Below, in pieces: positions 36,994 through 45,733 of a DNA stretch of 64,000 nucleotides; position 1 is the first letter of the stretch, and every line of letters starts with the position of its first letter. Below the pieces are notes generated by a model. It was not told the origin of the DNA. It did not search any database and saw only the letters and a program-made list of their open reading frames with translations. Origin of the DNA: Betaproteobacteria bacterium. Its GTDB lineage: Bacteria; Pseudomonadota; Gammaproteobacteria; Burkholderiales; UBA6910. Location of the stretch: positions 1-64,000 of the forward strand of contig JACPEG010000037.1 of NCBI GenBank assembly GCA_016183615.1. Reading direction: 5' to 3'. The position numbers and the translations under genes were made by a program.

Positions 36994-37608
36994 TCACGAC
37001 ACCACCTGCCACATGCCGTCCTCGCCGCGGCAGGCGGTTCCCCGCATGAACTCCTGTTGTCCCATGTAGCCTACCCGGGTCGAGAACTGGCGGCAGCGCC
37101 GCCCGGACACGTCCACTGCACCCAGAGGCGTCACCCGGTAGTTCACCCCGGTCTGGGGATTGATCCAGGTCACGCTGCGCCTGTCCCGGGCCAGCTCCAG
37201 GGCATGGCCGGTACAGGCCCGGTCCGCCTGGTCCATATCGCGCCCGACCTGGCTACCGATGACCGCGCCCAACACCGCGCCGAGCACCGTGGCCACCGCC
37301 CGGCCGTCGCCTTTGCCCACCTGCGAGCCGATGACTCCCCCCACCGTGGCGCCGATCACGCCTGCTACTGCCGCCCGGTCGCAGCGGCCCGAATACACGC
37401 CGTAGTCGCTCTTCCACTTCTTCCCGGTGTAGCCCATGTAGTACGGATCGTGCTTCTTGCGCCAGCCGTGGGCCGGCGCCCACGGCGGCGGATCCCCATA
37501 GCTGGGCGGCGGAACCGCCGCCAGCAGCGCGGCGCCCAGCAACAGGGTGCCAATGGCAGGGACGTTTCTTCGCGAGTCCCGGCTCATGGTCATGGCCTTA
37601 ATGTTCAT
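36994..37608 (-). CDS. Glycine-zipper surface-antigen-like protein
   Basis: A 204-residue protein from ATG 37608 (RBS GGAGGA). A hydrophobic export signal (~residues 18-38) is followed by an aromatic/charged stretch (WRKKHDPYYMGYTGKKWKSD), a glycine zipper 2TM segment (AVAGVIGATVGGVIGSQVG and AVATVLGAVLGAVIGSQVG) and a C-terminal antigen domain ('DRRSVTWINPQTGVNYRVTP', CRQFSTRVGYMGQQEFMRGT) related to rickettsial 17-kDa antigen/outer-membrane glycine-zipper proteins. Envelope location is likely; function unknown. It lies 45 bp after a smaller glycine-zipper lipoprotein gene on the same strand. Confidence 0.82.
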   Translation of the reverse strand: MNIKAMTMSRDSRRNVPAIGTLLLGAALLAAVPPPSYGDPPPWAPAHGWRKKHDPYYMGYTGKKWKSDYGVYSGRCDRAAVAGVIGATVGGVIGSQVGKGDGRAVATVLGAVLGAVIGSQVGRDMDQADRACTGHALELARDRRSVTWINPQTGVNYRVTPLGAVDVSGRRCRQFSTRVGYMGQQEFMRGTACRGEDGMWQVVS

Positions 37609-37653
37609 GCAATGTCCTCCTTCTGTCGGCTGATTCCCCACGGCAGGCGCTGA

Positions 37654-37869
37654 TCACTTCATGCGCTTGCCGATTTCATGGCCCACGTAGGCGCCGGCCG
37701 CCGCGCCGCCGACGGTTCCGACGGTGCTGCCCCCGGTGACCGAAGAGCCCACGATCCCGCCCACCACCGCGCCGGTCACGGTACCGATCTCCTCCCGGGT
37801 AGGGTTGCTGCTGCAGCCGCCGACGGCCAGCAGCGCAATCAGGGTGACAAGGTTCACAGTTTTCTTCAT
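37654..37869 (-). CDS. Small glycine-zipper lipoprotein (OsmB-like)
   Basis: A 71-residue lipoprotein: LIALLAVGGCSSNP is a clear lipobox (Cys ~20). The mature part is a glycine zipper: 'GTVTGAVVGGIVGSSVTGGS' and TVGTVGGAAAGAYVGHEIG. Length and layout match OsmB-type stress-inducible lipoproteins. It is the first gene of a probable two-gene unit with the larger glycine-zipper protein; a Shine-Dalgarno AGGAGAG precedes the ATG. Confidence 0.85.
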   Translation of the reverse strand: MKKTVNLVTLIALLAVGGCSSNPTREEIGTVTGAVVGGIVGSSVTGGSTVGTVGGAAAGAYVGHEIGKRMK

Positions 37870-38129
37870 GGCTCTCTCCTGTGCTCAAAAAAACGCAAGT
37901 TGGCGCCTATTTCTCTGCAAGTCCGATGCCAGGAGTCCAGGTTGCAGAAAATCAGGGCGTTAGCGTTTTTCGCTCCAGGCCGCCCTGTCGCCGCACACCG
38001 ACAGCAAACGCCGTGATTTGGGCATCGGCCTGACGCACAAGGGGAATTCCTGTCGCCGGGCGGCAACACCGGAAGCGGGCTTCCCCCGGGTGTTGGTGGC
38101 GCGGAAACCCGCCGCTACAATGCGCGGCC

Positions 38130-38789
38130 ATGACCACCCGCGTCGATCACGTGTTCATCGGAGGCCTCACCGCCCTCGATCCCGAGGGCCAGCGAACCGG
38201 CATTTACAAGCGGCCCCAGGCGCGGGCGATGCGCGTCACCCGGCTGGGGCTGGACGGCGATCACCAGGCAGACCTGCGGGTGCACGGCGGCCCGGAAAAG
38301 GCAGTGCATCATTTCCCCGCCGAGAATTACGAGGTGCTGGCGAATCTCGTTCCGGAACGGGCGTCCGAGTTCGTTCCCGGCAGCATCGGGGAAAATCTTT
38401 CGACCCGGGGATGGACCGAGCCCCGGGTGTGCATCGGCGACGTATTTGAGGCGGGAAGCTGCCGGGTCCAGGTGAGCCAGCCCCGCACGCCCTGCTGGAA
38501 AATCGACCATCGCTTCCGGCATCCGCAGGTCTCCCGCCTGGTCGCCGAGCACGGGATCGCCGGCTGGTATTACCGGGTGTTGGAAGAGGGCGAGGTGGGG
38601 CCGGGGGATGCGCTCGAACTCGTCGATCGCAACCCGGACCCGGTGAGCCTGCGCGAGCTCTGGAGCGTGTCGCGGGAGCATCGTCCGGAGCAGGCGGCGC
38701 TCTCCCGCATTGCGGCGACCCCGGGGCTTTCCCCCGGGTGGAAGGCCCGGCTGGAGCGCCGGCTGGAGTGGCTCAAGGCAAACGCCTGA
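38130..38789 (+). CDS. MOSC domain protein (YiiM-like)
   Basis: A 219-residue MOSC protein of YiiM size. Motifs: 'LGLDGDHQADLRVHGGPEKA', VHHFPAENYEVL, FVPGSIGENLSTRGWTE and QVSQPRTPCWKIDHRF with the conserved Cys of MOSC domains, then a helical 3-alpha tail (LSRIAATPGLSPGWKARLE). YiiM-type proteins carry molybdenum cofactor and act in reduction of N-hydroxylated bases. The ATG lies in the typical ATGCGCGGCCATG leader; upstream 37870-38129 holds only short inverted repeats (e.g. CCGGGCGGCAACACC...GGGTGTTGG). Confidence 0.88.
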   Translation: MTTRVDHVFIGGLTALDPEGQRTGIYKRPQARAMRVTRLGLDGDHQADLRVHGGPEKAVHHFPAENYEVLANLVPERASEFVPGSIGENLSTRGWTEPRVCIGDVFEAGSCRVQVSQPRTPCWKIDHRFRHPQVSRLVAEHGIAGWYYRVLEEGEVGPGDALELVDRNPDPVSLRELWSVSREHRPEQAALSRIAATPGLSPGWKARLERRLEWLKANA

Positions 38790-38855
38790 CCGGGCCCCGC
38801 GTGCCGAAGCGTTCCGCCCGGAGCGCCCCCCTCGAAAAATCCCTCTAAAAGATGG

Positions 38856-38884
38856 TTGACATTACTCTGCACCGTCGGCATATT
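38856..38884 (+). promoter_or_regulatory. Sigma-70 promoter of the SWIB/histone-like gene
   Basis: TTGACA (38856-38861, perfect), 17-bp spacer, CATATT (4/6). Leader of ~70 nt to ATG 38963. Confidence 0.65.
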
Positions 38885-38962
38885 TGCGGCGTCCGTGCCG
38901 CGCATTGCGGCAAGGGTACCCCGGTGTAACCGACGACTTACGAAAATCATGGAGGCTTGACT

Positions 38963-39367
38963 ATGGCTAAGAAAGGCAAGAGCAAGAAGCCGGCGAAGAA
39001 GGCTGCGAAGAAACCCGCGAAGAAAGTCGCGAAGAAAGTCGCGAAGAAACCCGCCAAGAAAGCCGCGCCGAAGAAGGCGCCGAAGAAGGTGGCGAAGAAG
39101 AAAACCGGGGCGAAGCGCAAGCCCAATCCCGCGTTCATGAAGGCCATGAACCCCAGCGCCGCGCTCGCGGCGGTGATCGGCGCCAGCGCCATGCCGCGTA
39201 CCGAAGTCACCAAGAAGCTGTGGGCCTACATCAAGAAGAACAGTCTGCAGGACAGCGTGAACAAGCGCATGATCAATGCTGACGACAAGCTGCGGGCCGT
39301 GTTCGGCGGCCGCCGGCAGGTTTCGATGTTCGAGATGACCAAGCTGGTGAATTCCCAGCTCTCCTGA
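38963..39367 (+). CDS. SWIB/MDM2 domain protein with histone-H1-like lysine-rich tail
   Basis: A 134-residue protein. Residues 1-50 are (A)KK-P/A repeats (KKPAKKAAKKPAKKVAKKV) as in bacterial histone H1-like proteins; residues ~55-134 form a SWIB domain: NPAFMKAMNPSAALAAVIGA, 'MPRTEVTKKLWAYIKKNSLQ', MINADDKLRAVFGGRRQVSM. DNA binding and chromatin compaction are expected from the tail; the SWIB part suggests protein contacts. Start ATG 38963 follows GGAGG. A promoter and terminator flank it, so it is monocistronic and probably well expressed. Confidence 0.9.
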   Translation: MAKKGKSKKPAKKAAKKPAKKVAKKVAKKPAKKAAPKKAPKKVAKKKTGAKRKPNPAFMKAMNPSAALAAVIGASAMPRTEVTKKLWAYIKKNSLQDSVNKRMINADDKLRAVFGGRRQVSMFEMTKLVNSQLS

Positions 39368-39382
39368 TCGCTTCCGATTCAG

Positions 39383-39425
39383 CGGCCGGCGCTGTCCTCG
39401 CGGCAGTCGCCGGCCGTTTGTTTTC
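39383..39425 (+). terminator. Intrinsic terminator of the SWIB gene
   Basis: CGGCCGGCG (39383-39391) pairs with CGCCGGCCG (39408-39416), followed by TTTGTTTTC. The remainder of the gap to 39610 is a G/C-rich repeat (CTCTCCCCTCGCGGGG..., GGGGTCGGGGGTGAGGG) with no gene. Confidence 0.88.
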
Positions 39426-39610
39426 TCAGTCGCGCAGCGACTCAGGAATCTCCCCTCTCCCCTCGCGGGGCGAAGGCGGGATTTCGCGAAGCATGCTTCG
39501 CGCCGCCGAAGCCGGCCGTGGGGCGCGGAGCGGGGGGTCGGGGGTGAGGGTCGGCGCCGGGGGATTGGGTGTGCATCCCAGAACAACGCCGCGTGAAATG
39601 CCGTAGCTCC

Positions 39611-40177
39611 ATGCCGCGCGTCATCCTGTTCAACAAGCCCTACGGGGTGCTCTGCCAGTTCACTTCGGCGTCGCAGCGGCCCACTCTCAAGGATTACATT
39701 GCGGTACCCGGCTGCTACGCCGCCGGCCGGCTCGATGCGGACAGCGAAGGGCTGGTGGTGCTGACCGACGACGGCGCCCTGCAGCACCGCATCGCCGATC
39801 CCCGCCACAAGCTTCCCAAGGTGTACTGGGTGCAGGTGGAGGGGGTGCCGGCGGAGGCCGCGCTGGAGCGGCTGCGAAACGGCGTCCCGCTGCGCGATGG
39901 CCGCACCCGCCCGGCACGAGTGCGGCGCATCGATGAGCCGGGGTGGCTCTGGCCGCGCACGCCGCCGATCCGGATTCGCAAGGCGATTCCCACCACGTGG
40001 ATCGAGCTTGAGCTGAGTGAGGGCCGCAACCGCCAGATACGGCGCATGACGGCGGCGGTGGGTTTCCCCACCCTCAGGCTCATCCGCTACGCCGTGGGCC
40101 CGTGGACCCTGGACGGGATCGAGCCCGGCGCCTGGCGCGGGGCGGCGGCGGAAACCGGGACGCTTTCCGGGTGCTAA
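39611..40177 (+). CDS. rluE: 23S rRNA pseudouridine synthase RluE-like
   Basis: A 188-residue RsuA-family synthase without an S4 domain, like RluE. ATG 39611 ([17 protein letters not shown]). Catalytic motif [20 protein letters not shown] contains the nucleophilic Asp; then [29 protein letters not shown] and the C-terminal [35 protein letters not shown]. RluE makes pseudouridine 2457 in E. coli 23S rRNA. The gene stands alone. Confidence 0.92.
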   Translation: MPRVILFNKPYGVLCQFTSASQRPTLKDYIAVPGCYAAGRLDADSEGLVVLTDDGALQHRIADPRHKLPKVYWVQVEGVPAEAALERLRNGVPLRDGRTRPARVRRIDEPGWLWPRTPPIRIRKAIPTTWIELELSEGRNRQIRRMTAAVGFPTLRLIRYAVGPWTLDGIEPGAWRGAAAETGTLSGC

Positions 40178-40232
40178 GATTCAAGCAAGGGCGGCAGCCC
40201 TGCTTTTCCGATCGCAGGGAAAGGAGGCCAAC

Positions 40233-40700
40233 GTGGGCGAGATGCTGAAGCACGGCTGGGTGATGCTGGCGGATGATGTGGAGGTCCATCTGGATCACGG
40301 TGTTCCAACGGCGGTGTGCGTGAAAGGCGGAGGCTTGTCCGAGGCGGCCGCGCTGGCGCGGCAGGTCATGGAATTCACCGGACTCAAGGTTGCGCTCGGG
40401 CCCTGGCGCCCGGGGGAACGGATCGCCGAGCAGGAAGCGGCGGTGGTGGTGGCGCGGGAAGACCTGGCGGAGGTCGTGAGGCGGCTTGCCACGGCCTCGG
40501 CCCGGGTCTTCGTCGATTATTACCACAAGCCGGTGGATGAGGAGGACCCGGACTGGGATCCCGAAGAGTTCGCCCAGGATTTCGGCAATGCGCTGAAATA
40601 CTGCGGGCTCAAGTGGGGCGAAGTGGACCAGGATGCCTATTTCCGCATCTACCGCGACGTCATGCATGCGGAAACTGCGCGGCTGGTCCGAGCCGGCTGA
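40233..40700 (+). CDS. Hypothetical acidic protein, unrecognised
   Basis: A 155-residue protein with a GTG start at 40233 preceded by AAAGGAGG, a strong ribosome binding site. No domain is recognised. It is cytoplasmic by composition (no signal or membrane segment), with a mixed alpha/beta N-terminal half ('EVHLDHGVPTAVCVKGGGL') and an acidic, aromatic-rich C-terminal half (DYYHKPVDEEDPDWDPEEFA, 'YCGLKWGEVDQDAYFRIYRD'). Codon use looks like neighbouring genes. The following 220 bp (40701-40920) contain no gene that I can support. Confidence 0.7.
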   Translation: MGEMLKHGWVMLADDVEVHLDHGVPTAVCVKGGGLSEAAALARQVMEFTGLKVALGPWRPGERIAEQEAAVVVAREDLAEVVRRLATASARVFVDYYHKPVDEEDPDWDPEEFAQDFGNALKYCGLKWGEVDQDAYFRIYRDVMHAETARLVRAG

Positions 40701-40920
40701 TCGCCCTCCGGAATCGTTGGCGGCGAGGCCGCCGGTTGCGGACGCAGGGGCAGGATTTCCGCGCTTGCGGCGACCGTAGCCGGGACCACATCGCCCCCCG
40801 GCTCGCCGCCGGCGGGTTGAACGAGTGATGCATTCGCGACTGCGGCGCGGCGAGCGCGTTTCCTGCTAACATACACGCCCGATCGTCGTCCCGTTCCCCG
40901 TTACCGCTCCCGCCGGCACC

Positions 40921-41553
40921 ATGTCCGTTACCGAGTTCATCATCATTCGCCACGGCGAGACCGTCTGGAACCGGGAAGGCCGCATCCAGGGCCACCTCGA
41001 CAGCCCCCTCAACGGGATCGGCCTCGCCCAAGCCGCGGCCATCGGCTCCCGGCTTGCCGGGGAAGCATTCGATGCGCTCTACAGCAGCGATCTCGGGCGC
41101 GCGCGCCAGACCGCAGAGCGCATCGCGCAATGCACCGGCCATCCCATCCGCAGCGACGCCCGCCTGCGGGAACGGCATCTCGGGGTGTTGCAGTCACTCA
41201 CCCGTCCCGAGGCCGAGCGCCTCCATCCCGAGGCCTATTCGCGTTACCGCCACGATGGCTCCGACTATGCGCTGCCGGGGGGCGAATCCGCCCGCCAGTG
41301 CTTCGAGCGCAACCTGGCCTGCCTGGAGGAGATTGCCGCGCGCCACCCGGGGGCGCGGGCGGTGGTGGTGACCCATGGCGGCGTCCTCGACGGCGTGTAC
41401 CGCCGCGCGACGGGGCTGCCGTTCGAGGGGCCGCGAATGTTCAGTATCCTCAACGCCAGCCTCAACGTCTTCCGCTACCGGGCCGGGGAATGGTCGCTCA
41501 CGCTCTGGGGCGATATCTCCCACCTGGGCGCGACCGCCCTGGACGACGCCTGA
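40921..41553 (+). CDS. Histidine phosphatase family protein
   Basis: A 210-residue phosphoglycerate-mutase-like phosphatase: FIIIRHGETVWNREGRIQGH (phosphorylated His in RHGE), LYSSDLGRARQTAERIA, RLRERHLGVLQSL and VVVTHGGVLDGVYRRAT (second His). Size and motif set match the cofactor-independent GpmB/CobC-like phosphatases rather than glycolytic mutase. Substrate unknown. It lies 24 bp before mpl, so may be cotranscribed with it and yqiA. Confidence 0.9.
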   Translation: MSVTEFIIIRHGETVWNREGRIQGHLDSPLNGIGLAQAAAIGSRLAGEAFDALYSSDLGRARQTAERIAQCTGHPIRSDARLRERHLGVLQSLTRPEAERLHPEAYSRYRHDGSDYALPGGESARQCFERNLACLEEIAARHPGARAVVVTHGGVLDGVYRRATGLPFEGPRMFSILNASLNVFRYRAGEWSLTLWGDISHLGATALDDA

Positions 41554-41577
41554 ACCCGCAACGGGACCGCTCGCGCC

Positions 41578-42933
41578 ATGTATCTCCACATCCTGGGCAT
41601 TTGCGGCACTTTCATGGGCGGCCTCGCGGCCATCGCCCGGGAAGCGGGCCATCGGGTCACCGGCTGCGACGCGAGCGTCTATCCGCCCATGAGCGACCAG
41701 CTCCGGGCCCAGGGGATCGAGCTGATCGAGGGCTACGGGCCGGAGCAGGTGAACCTCAAGCCCGACGTGTTCGTGATCGGCAACGTGGTTTCCCGCGGCA
41801 ATCCGCTGATGGAAGAAATCCTCAACCGCGGGCTCACCTATGTCTCGGGTCCCCGGTGGCTCGCCGAAAACGTGCTCAAGGACCGCTGGGTGCTGGCCTG
41901 CGCCGGCACCCACGGCAAGACCACCACTTCCGCGATGCTCGCCTGGGTCCTGCATTACGCCGGACTGGAGCCGGGATTCCTGATCGGCGGGGTGCCCCGC
42001 AACTTCGGGATATCGGCCCGGCTCTCGGGCGGCTCGCCCTTTTTCGTGATCGAGGCCGACGAGTACGACACCGCGTTCTTCGACAAGCGCTCCAAGTTCG
42101 TGCATTACCGGGCCCGCACCGCCATCCTCAACAATCTGGAATTCGACCACGCCGACATCTTCCCGGACCTGGCTGCCATCGAGACCCAGTTTCATCACTT
42201 CGTGCGGGTGATCCCGGGCAACGGTCTGATTGTTGCCAACGGCCGCGATCAGCCCATCGCCCGGGTGCTGGCGCGGGGTTGCTGGAGCGGCGTGGAGCGC
42301 TTCGGCGTGGAGGAGGGCTGGAACTGTACGGAGCCGGATGCCCGGGGGCAGTTCGAGGTGCGCTACCGCGGCCGCCTGCAGGGACGGGTGCAATGGGACC
42401 TGCTGGGCGAGCACAATCGGCTGAACGCGCTCGCCACCCTCGCCGCGGCCCGGCACGCGGGCGTCACCATCGCGGCGGCGGTCGATGGCCTGGCGGGGTT
42501 CGACAACGTGAAGCGGCGACTCGAGGCGCGCGGCAGGGTGAACGGCATCACCGTGTACGACGACTTCGCCCACCATCCCACGGCGATCCGGCTCACGCTG
42601 GCGGGTCTCAAGGGGAAAGTGGGACAGGCCCGCATTCTCGCGGTGCTGGAGCCGCGCTCCAACACCATGAAGATGGGGGTGTGGAAGGAGAGTCTCGCGC
42701 CGAGCCTCACCGCCGCGGACCGGGTGTTCTGCTACACCGCCGGCCTGGGCTGGGATGCCGCGAGCGCGCTCGGGTCCCTGGGCGAAAAACTGGAGTGCCA
42801 CGCTGACCTCGCACAGCTGGTGCAGGCCATCGCAGCGGCCGTGCAACCCGGCGACCAGGTGCTCGTCATGTCCAACGGCGGGTTCGGCGGCATCCACGAC
42901 AAGCTGCTCGCGGCGCTCGCGGCCCGGGCCTGA
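41578..42933 (+). CDS. mpl: UDP-MurNAc:L-Ala-gamma-D-Glu-meso-DAP ligase
   Basis: A 451-residue Mur ligase-like enzyme. N-terminal MYLHILGICGTFMGGLAAIA, 'KPDVFVIGNVVSRGNPLMEE', central P-loop CAGTHGKTTTSAMLAW, FFVIEADEYDTAFFDKRSKF, NNLEFDHADIFPDL and C-terminal VYDDFAHHPTAIRLTL. Mpl ligates recycled murein tripeptide to UDP-MurNAc, which links it to the AmpG importer in this window. The stop overlaps the next ATG by one base (TGATG). Confidence 0.96.
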   Translation: MYLHILGICGTFMGGLAAIAREAGHRVTGCDASVYPPMSDQLRAQGIELIEGYGPEQVNLKPDVFVIGNVVSRGNPLMEEILNRGLTYVSGPRWLAENVLKDRWVLACAGTHGKTTTSAMLAWVLHYAGLEPGFLIGGVPRNFGISARLSGGSPFFVIEADEYDTAFFDKRSKFVHYRARTAILNNLEFDHADIFPDLAAIETQFHHFVRVIPGNGLIVANGRDQPIARVLARGCWSGVERFGVEEGWNCTEPDARGQFEVRYRGRLQGRVQWDLLGEHNRLNALATLAAARHAGVTIAAAVDGLAGFDNVKRRLEARGRVNGITVYDDFAHHPTAIRLTLAGLKGKVGQARILAVLEPRSNTMKMGVWKESLAPSLTAADRVFCYTAGLGWDAASALGSLGEKLECHADLAQLVQAIAAAVQPGDQVLVMSNGGFGGIHDKLLAALAARA

Positions 42934-43499
42934 TGCTGCTCTACGTCCACGGGTTGAACAGCTCTCCCGCCTCCTTCAAGGCGCGCCTTCTCCGGGAGAA
43001 GCTGGAATCGCTCGGCCGCGGGGAGGAATTTTCCTGTCCCCGGCTTCCCAACCGGCCGGGACTGGCGATCGGGCTGCTGGAGCACGAGGTGGCGCGCTTC
43101 TCACGCCAGCCCCTGGCTCTCGTGGGCAGTTCGCTGGGCGGCTTCTACGCTACCTGGCTTGCCGAGAAGCACGGTTTGCCCGCGGTGCTGGTAAACCCCG
43201 CGGTGCGGCCCCACGAGCAGCTCAAGGATTTCCTCGGAACACAGAAAAACCTCCACACCGGCCAGGAGTGGCAGCTCGATGCGGCGTATCTCGCGGACCT
43301 GGCCCGGTTTCACGTTCCCGCCATCACCCGCCCCGAGCGCTACCTGCTGCTCGCGACCACCGGCGATGAAGTGCTCGACTACCGGGAGGCGGTGGGGAAA
43401 TACCGCGGCGCGCGGCAGGTGGTGGTCGAGGGCGGCGACCACGGGTTCTCCAACTTTGCCGATTACCTGGATCTGGTGCTGGAGTTCGGCGAGGGATGA
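42933..43499 (+). CDS. yqiA: YqiA-like alpha/beta-fold esterase
   Basis: A 188-residue hydrolase of the UPF0227/YqiA type: LLYVHGLNSSPASFKARLL, LALVGSSLGGFYATWLAEKH (GxSxG nucleophile), NPAVRPHEQLKDFLG, 'YLLLATTGDEVLDYREAV' (Asp) and GGDHGFSNFADYLD (His). The Ser-Asp-His triad is complete. Substrate unknown. Coupled to mpl by a one-base overlap. Confidence 0.9.
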   Translation: MLLYVHGLNSSPASFKARLLREKLESLGRGEEFSCPRLPNRPGLAIGLLEHEVARFSRQPLALVGSSLGGFYATWLAEKHGLPAVLVNPAVRPHEQLKDFLGTQKNLHTGQEWQLDAAYLADLARFHVPAITRPERYLLLATTGDEVLDYREAVGKYRGARQVVVEGGDHGFSNFADYLDLVLEFGEG

Positions 43500-43530
43500 G
43501 CGCCTCCCACGGTGCCGGCGAGGTTCGCCG

Positions 43531-43686
43531 TAGGAGCGGCTTCAGCCGCGAATTTCGCCGGCGAAGGTCGCGAATGAATTCGCTCCTACACGGGGGTTTG
43601 TAGGAGGGGATTCATCCCCGATACCGCGCGGGGGTTTGTAGGAGGGGATTCATCCCCGATACGGGTCGTGTATGAATTCGCTCCTG
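43531..43686. repeat. TAGGAGCG.. / TAGGAGGGGATTCATCCCC repeat cluster
   Basis: Contains TAGGAGCGGCTTCAGCCGCG, then CGCGAATGAATTCGCTCCTA (inverted relative), then two direct copies of TTTGTAGGAGGGGATTCATC 37 bp apart, and a final TGAATTCGCTCCTGC. Same words as 36788-36929. The 294-bp gap to the RNase gene holds no coding sequence. Confidence 0.88.
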
Positions 43687-43742
43687 CTTGTTCCCAATTC
43701 CGGCGGCTGACATGGTTCCCGGCCGGGCGGCATGCCCTCCGG

Positions 43743-43748
43743 TATAAT
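43743..43748 (+). promoter_or_regulatory. -10 box upstream of the RNase II-like gene
   Basis: Perfect TATAAT, 46 bp before the ATG at 43794. No -35 resembling TTGACA at 16-18 bp, so strength is uncertain. Confidence 0.45.
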
Positions 43749-43793
43749 TGCGCCTCCCGAATAACTCCACCCGGAATCTCCGCATTGTTTTCC

Positions 43794-45641
43794 ATGAACG
43801 TCCTGTACGAAGAAGAGGGCAGCTTCAAGGTCGGCGCCGTTCTGTCCGACAACACCACCTCGCTGCAGGTCGAGGCGCCCCATGGCAAGCGCTCCAAGGT
43901 GAAGGCCACCGCGGTGGTGCTGCGCTTCGAGCAGCCGGGAGTCGCGGAATTCATGGAGCGGGCCCAGGCGCTCGCGGCCGGGCTGGACCCGGATTTTCTC
44001 TGGGAGTGCTGCGGGCAGGACGAGTTCGGCTTTGACGCCCTGGCCCGGGATTACTTCGGGCACGCGCCCGATGCCCTCGAGGCCGCCGGGCTTCTCATCC
44101 GCCTGCACGGCTCGCCCATGCACTTCTACAAGAAGGGCAAGGGGCGCTACAAGCCGGCGCCGCCGGAGGCCCTGAAGGCGGCGCTCGCCAGCGTGGAGAA
44201 GAAGCGCCGGCAGGCCGAGCAGCAGGCGAACTACGTGGAGCGGCTCACCCGCTGCGAGCTGCCGGAGGAATTCCAGCCCCTGCTTCCCGACCTGCTCTAC
44301 GCCCCCGACAAGAACGCCGTCGAGTGGAAGGCGCTGGAAGCGGCCTGTGCCGCGACCAGACTTGGCGTGCCCCAGCTGCTGGAGAAATGCGGCGCGCTGC
44401 CGTCCCCCCACGATTACCATCTGAACCGCTTCCTGCTGGAGCATTTTCCGGACGGCGCGGAGTTCGGCGACTTCGCCCCGGTGAGGGCGCCCGAGGGCCT
44501 GCCCGTGAGTGAGGTCGCGGCCTTCAGCATCGACGATGCGGCCACCACCGAGATCGACGACGCGTTCTCGGTGGCGACGCTGGCGAACGGAAACCTGCGC
44601 ATCGGCATCCACATCGCCGCCCCGGTCCTCGGAATCGCCCCAGGCTCGCCGCTGGACCGGGTGGCGGCCCGGCGCCTGTCCACCGTGTACATGCCGGGCG
44701 CAAAGATCACGATGCTGCCCGATGCGGTGATTCATCTGTTCACCCTCGGCGAGGAGCGGGTGTGCCCGGCGCTGTCGATGTACCTGGACGTGAACCCGGG
44801 CGATTGGCGGGTGGTGGCGACCGACAGCCGCATCGAGCGGCTGCGGATCGCCGCCAACCTGCGCCACGATTCCCTGGAAGAGCACTTCAACGAGATCACC
44901 GTGGCCGAGGGCCACGTGGACTATCCCTTCGGCGACGAGCTGAGGGTCCTGTGGCAGTTTGCCAACGGCCTGGAGCAGGGCCGCGGCCGGGCCGAGGCGG
45001 GAGCCCCCGAGCGCGTGGACTATACCTTCCGCGTGGACGGCGACCAGATCACCATCAGCGAGCGCAAGCGCGGCTCGCCCATCGACAAGGTGGTCTCGGA
45101 ACTCATGATCCAGGTGAACACCGAATGGGGGCGCCAGCTCTCCGACGCCGGCATTGCCGCCATCTACCGCTCCCAGGGCAACGGCAAGGTGAAGATGACC
45201 ACCGTGCCCTCGCCCCACCAGGGCCTGGGCGTCGAGCAGTACATCTGGGCCAGCTCGCCCCTGCGGCGCTACGTGGACCTCGTCAACCAGCGCCAGCTCA
45301 TCGCCCTGATCCGGGGCGAGGCGCCTCCCTATGGCCCGAAGGACGAGGCGCTGCTCACCGCCATGCGGGACTTCGAGCTGGCCTACGACGCCTATGGCGA
45401 GTTCCAGCGCACCATGGAGCGCTACTGGTGCCTGCGCTGGCTCACCCAGGAGGGGATTTCCAGCATCGGCGGCAGCGTTCTCCGGGAGAACCTGGTGAAG
45501 GTGGACCGCCTGCCGCTGGTGGCGCGGGTACCTTCGCTGCCCGATCTGGCCCCGGGAACCCGGGTGGCGCTGGGGCTTGCGGGGCTGGATATGCTGGATC
45601 TGACCGTGGGTTTCCGGTTCCAGCACAGGCTGGAGGCCTGA
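43794..45641 (+). CDS. RNase II family exoribonuclease (RNB domain)
   Basis: A 615-residue protein from ATG 43794 (MNVLYEEEGSFKVGAVL). An N-terminal region (~1-240) precedes the RNB catalytic domain: AAFSIDDAATTEIDDAFSV has the metal-binding Asp cluster, then HIAAPVLGIAPGSPLD, 'VYMPGAKITMLPDAVIHLF', SPIDKVVSELMIQVNTEWG, YIWASSPLRRYVDLVNQRQL. The C-terminal S1-like part is short. It degrades RNA 3' to 5'. Homologs of this shorter form precede tonB-aroE in betaproteobacteria. RNase II-like versus RNase R-like: nearer to II. Confidence 0.92.
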   Translation: MNVLYEEEGSFKVGAVLSDNTTSLQVEAPHGKRSKVKATAVVLRFEQPGVAEFMERAQALAAGLDPDFLWECCGQDEFGFDALARDYFGHAPDALEAAGLLIRLHGSPMHFYKKGKGRYKPAPPEALKAALASVEKKRRQAEQQANYVERLTRCELPEEFQPLLPDLLYAPDKNAVEWKALEAACAATRLGVPQLLEKCGALPSPHDYHLNRFLLEHFPDGAEFGDFAPVRAPEGLPVSEVAAFSIDDAATTEIDDAFSVATLANGNLRIGIHIAAPVLGIAPGSPLDRVAARRLSTVYMPGAKITMLPDAVIHLFTLGEERVCPALSMYLDVNPGDWRVVATDSRIERLRIAANLRHDSLEEHFNEITVAEGHVDYPFGDELRVLWQFANGLEQGRGRAEAGAPERVDYTFRVDGDQITISERKRGSPIDKVVSELMIQVNTEWGRQLSDAGIAAIYRSQGNGKVKMTTVPSPHQGLGVEQYIWASSPLRRYVDLVNQRQLIALIRGEAPPYGPKDEALLTAMRDFELAYDAYGEFQRTMERYWCLRWLTQEGISSIGGSVLRENLVKVDRLPLVARVPSLPDLAPGTRVALGLAGLDMLDLTVGFRFQHRLEA

Positions 45642-45733
45642 GGGTCCCTTCTGCCCCCCCTGTGACAAGGGGGCGATTGTTGCGTAGAATGAGGCGCTTA
45701 ATTAGAGCTTAGCCCCTAGAGGTTTCAGCGCCG

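Noticed and set aside
37870..38129. Possible small gene or riboswitch before the MOSC gene
   Set aside because: No start-RBS-stop combination with protein-like composition and no known aptamer pattern; only short inverted repeats.
40660..41178. 172-codon minus-strand frame between 40.7 and 41.2 kb
   Set aside because: Antisense to the histidine phosphatase gene, no domain, no RBS.
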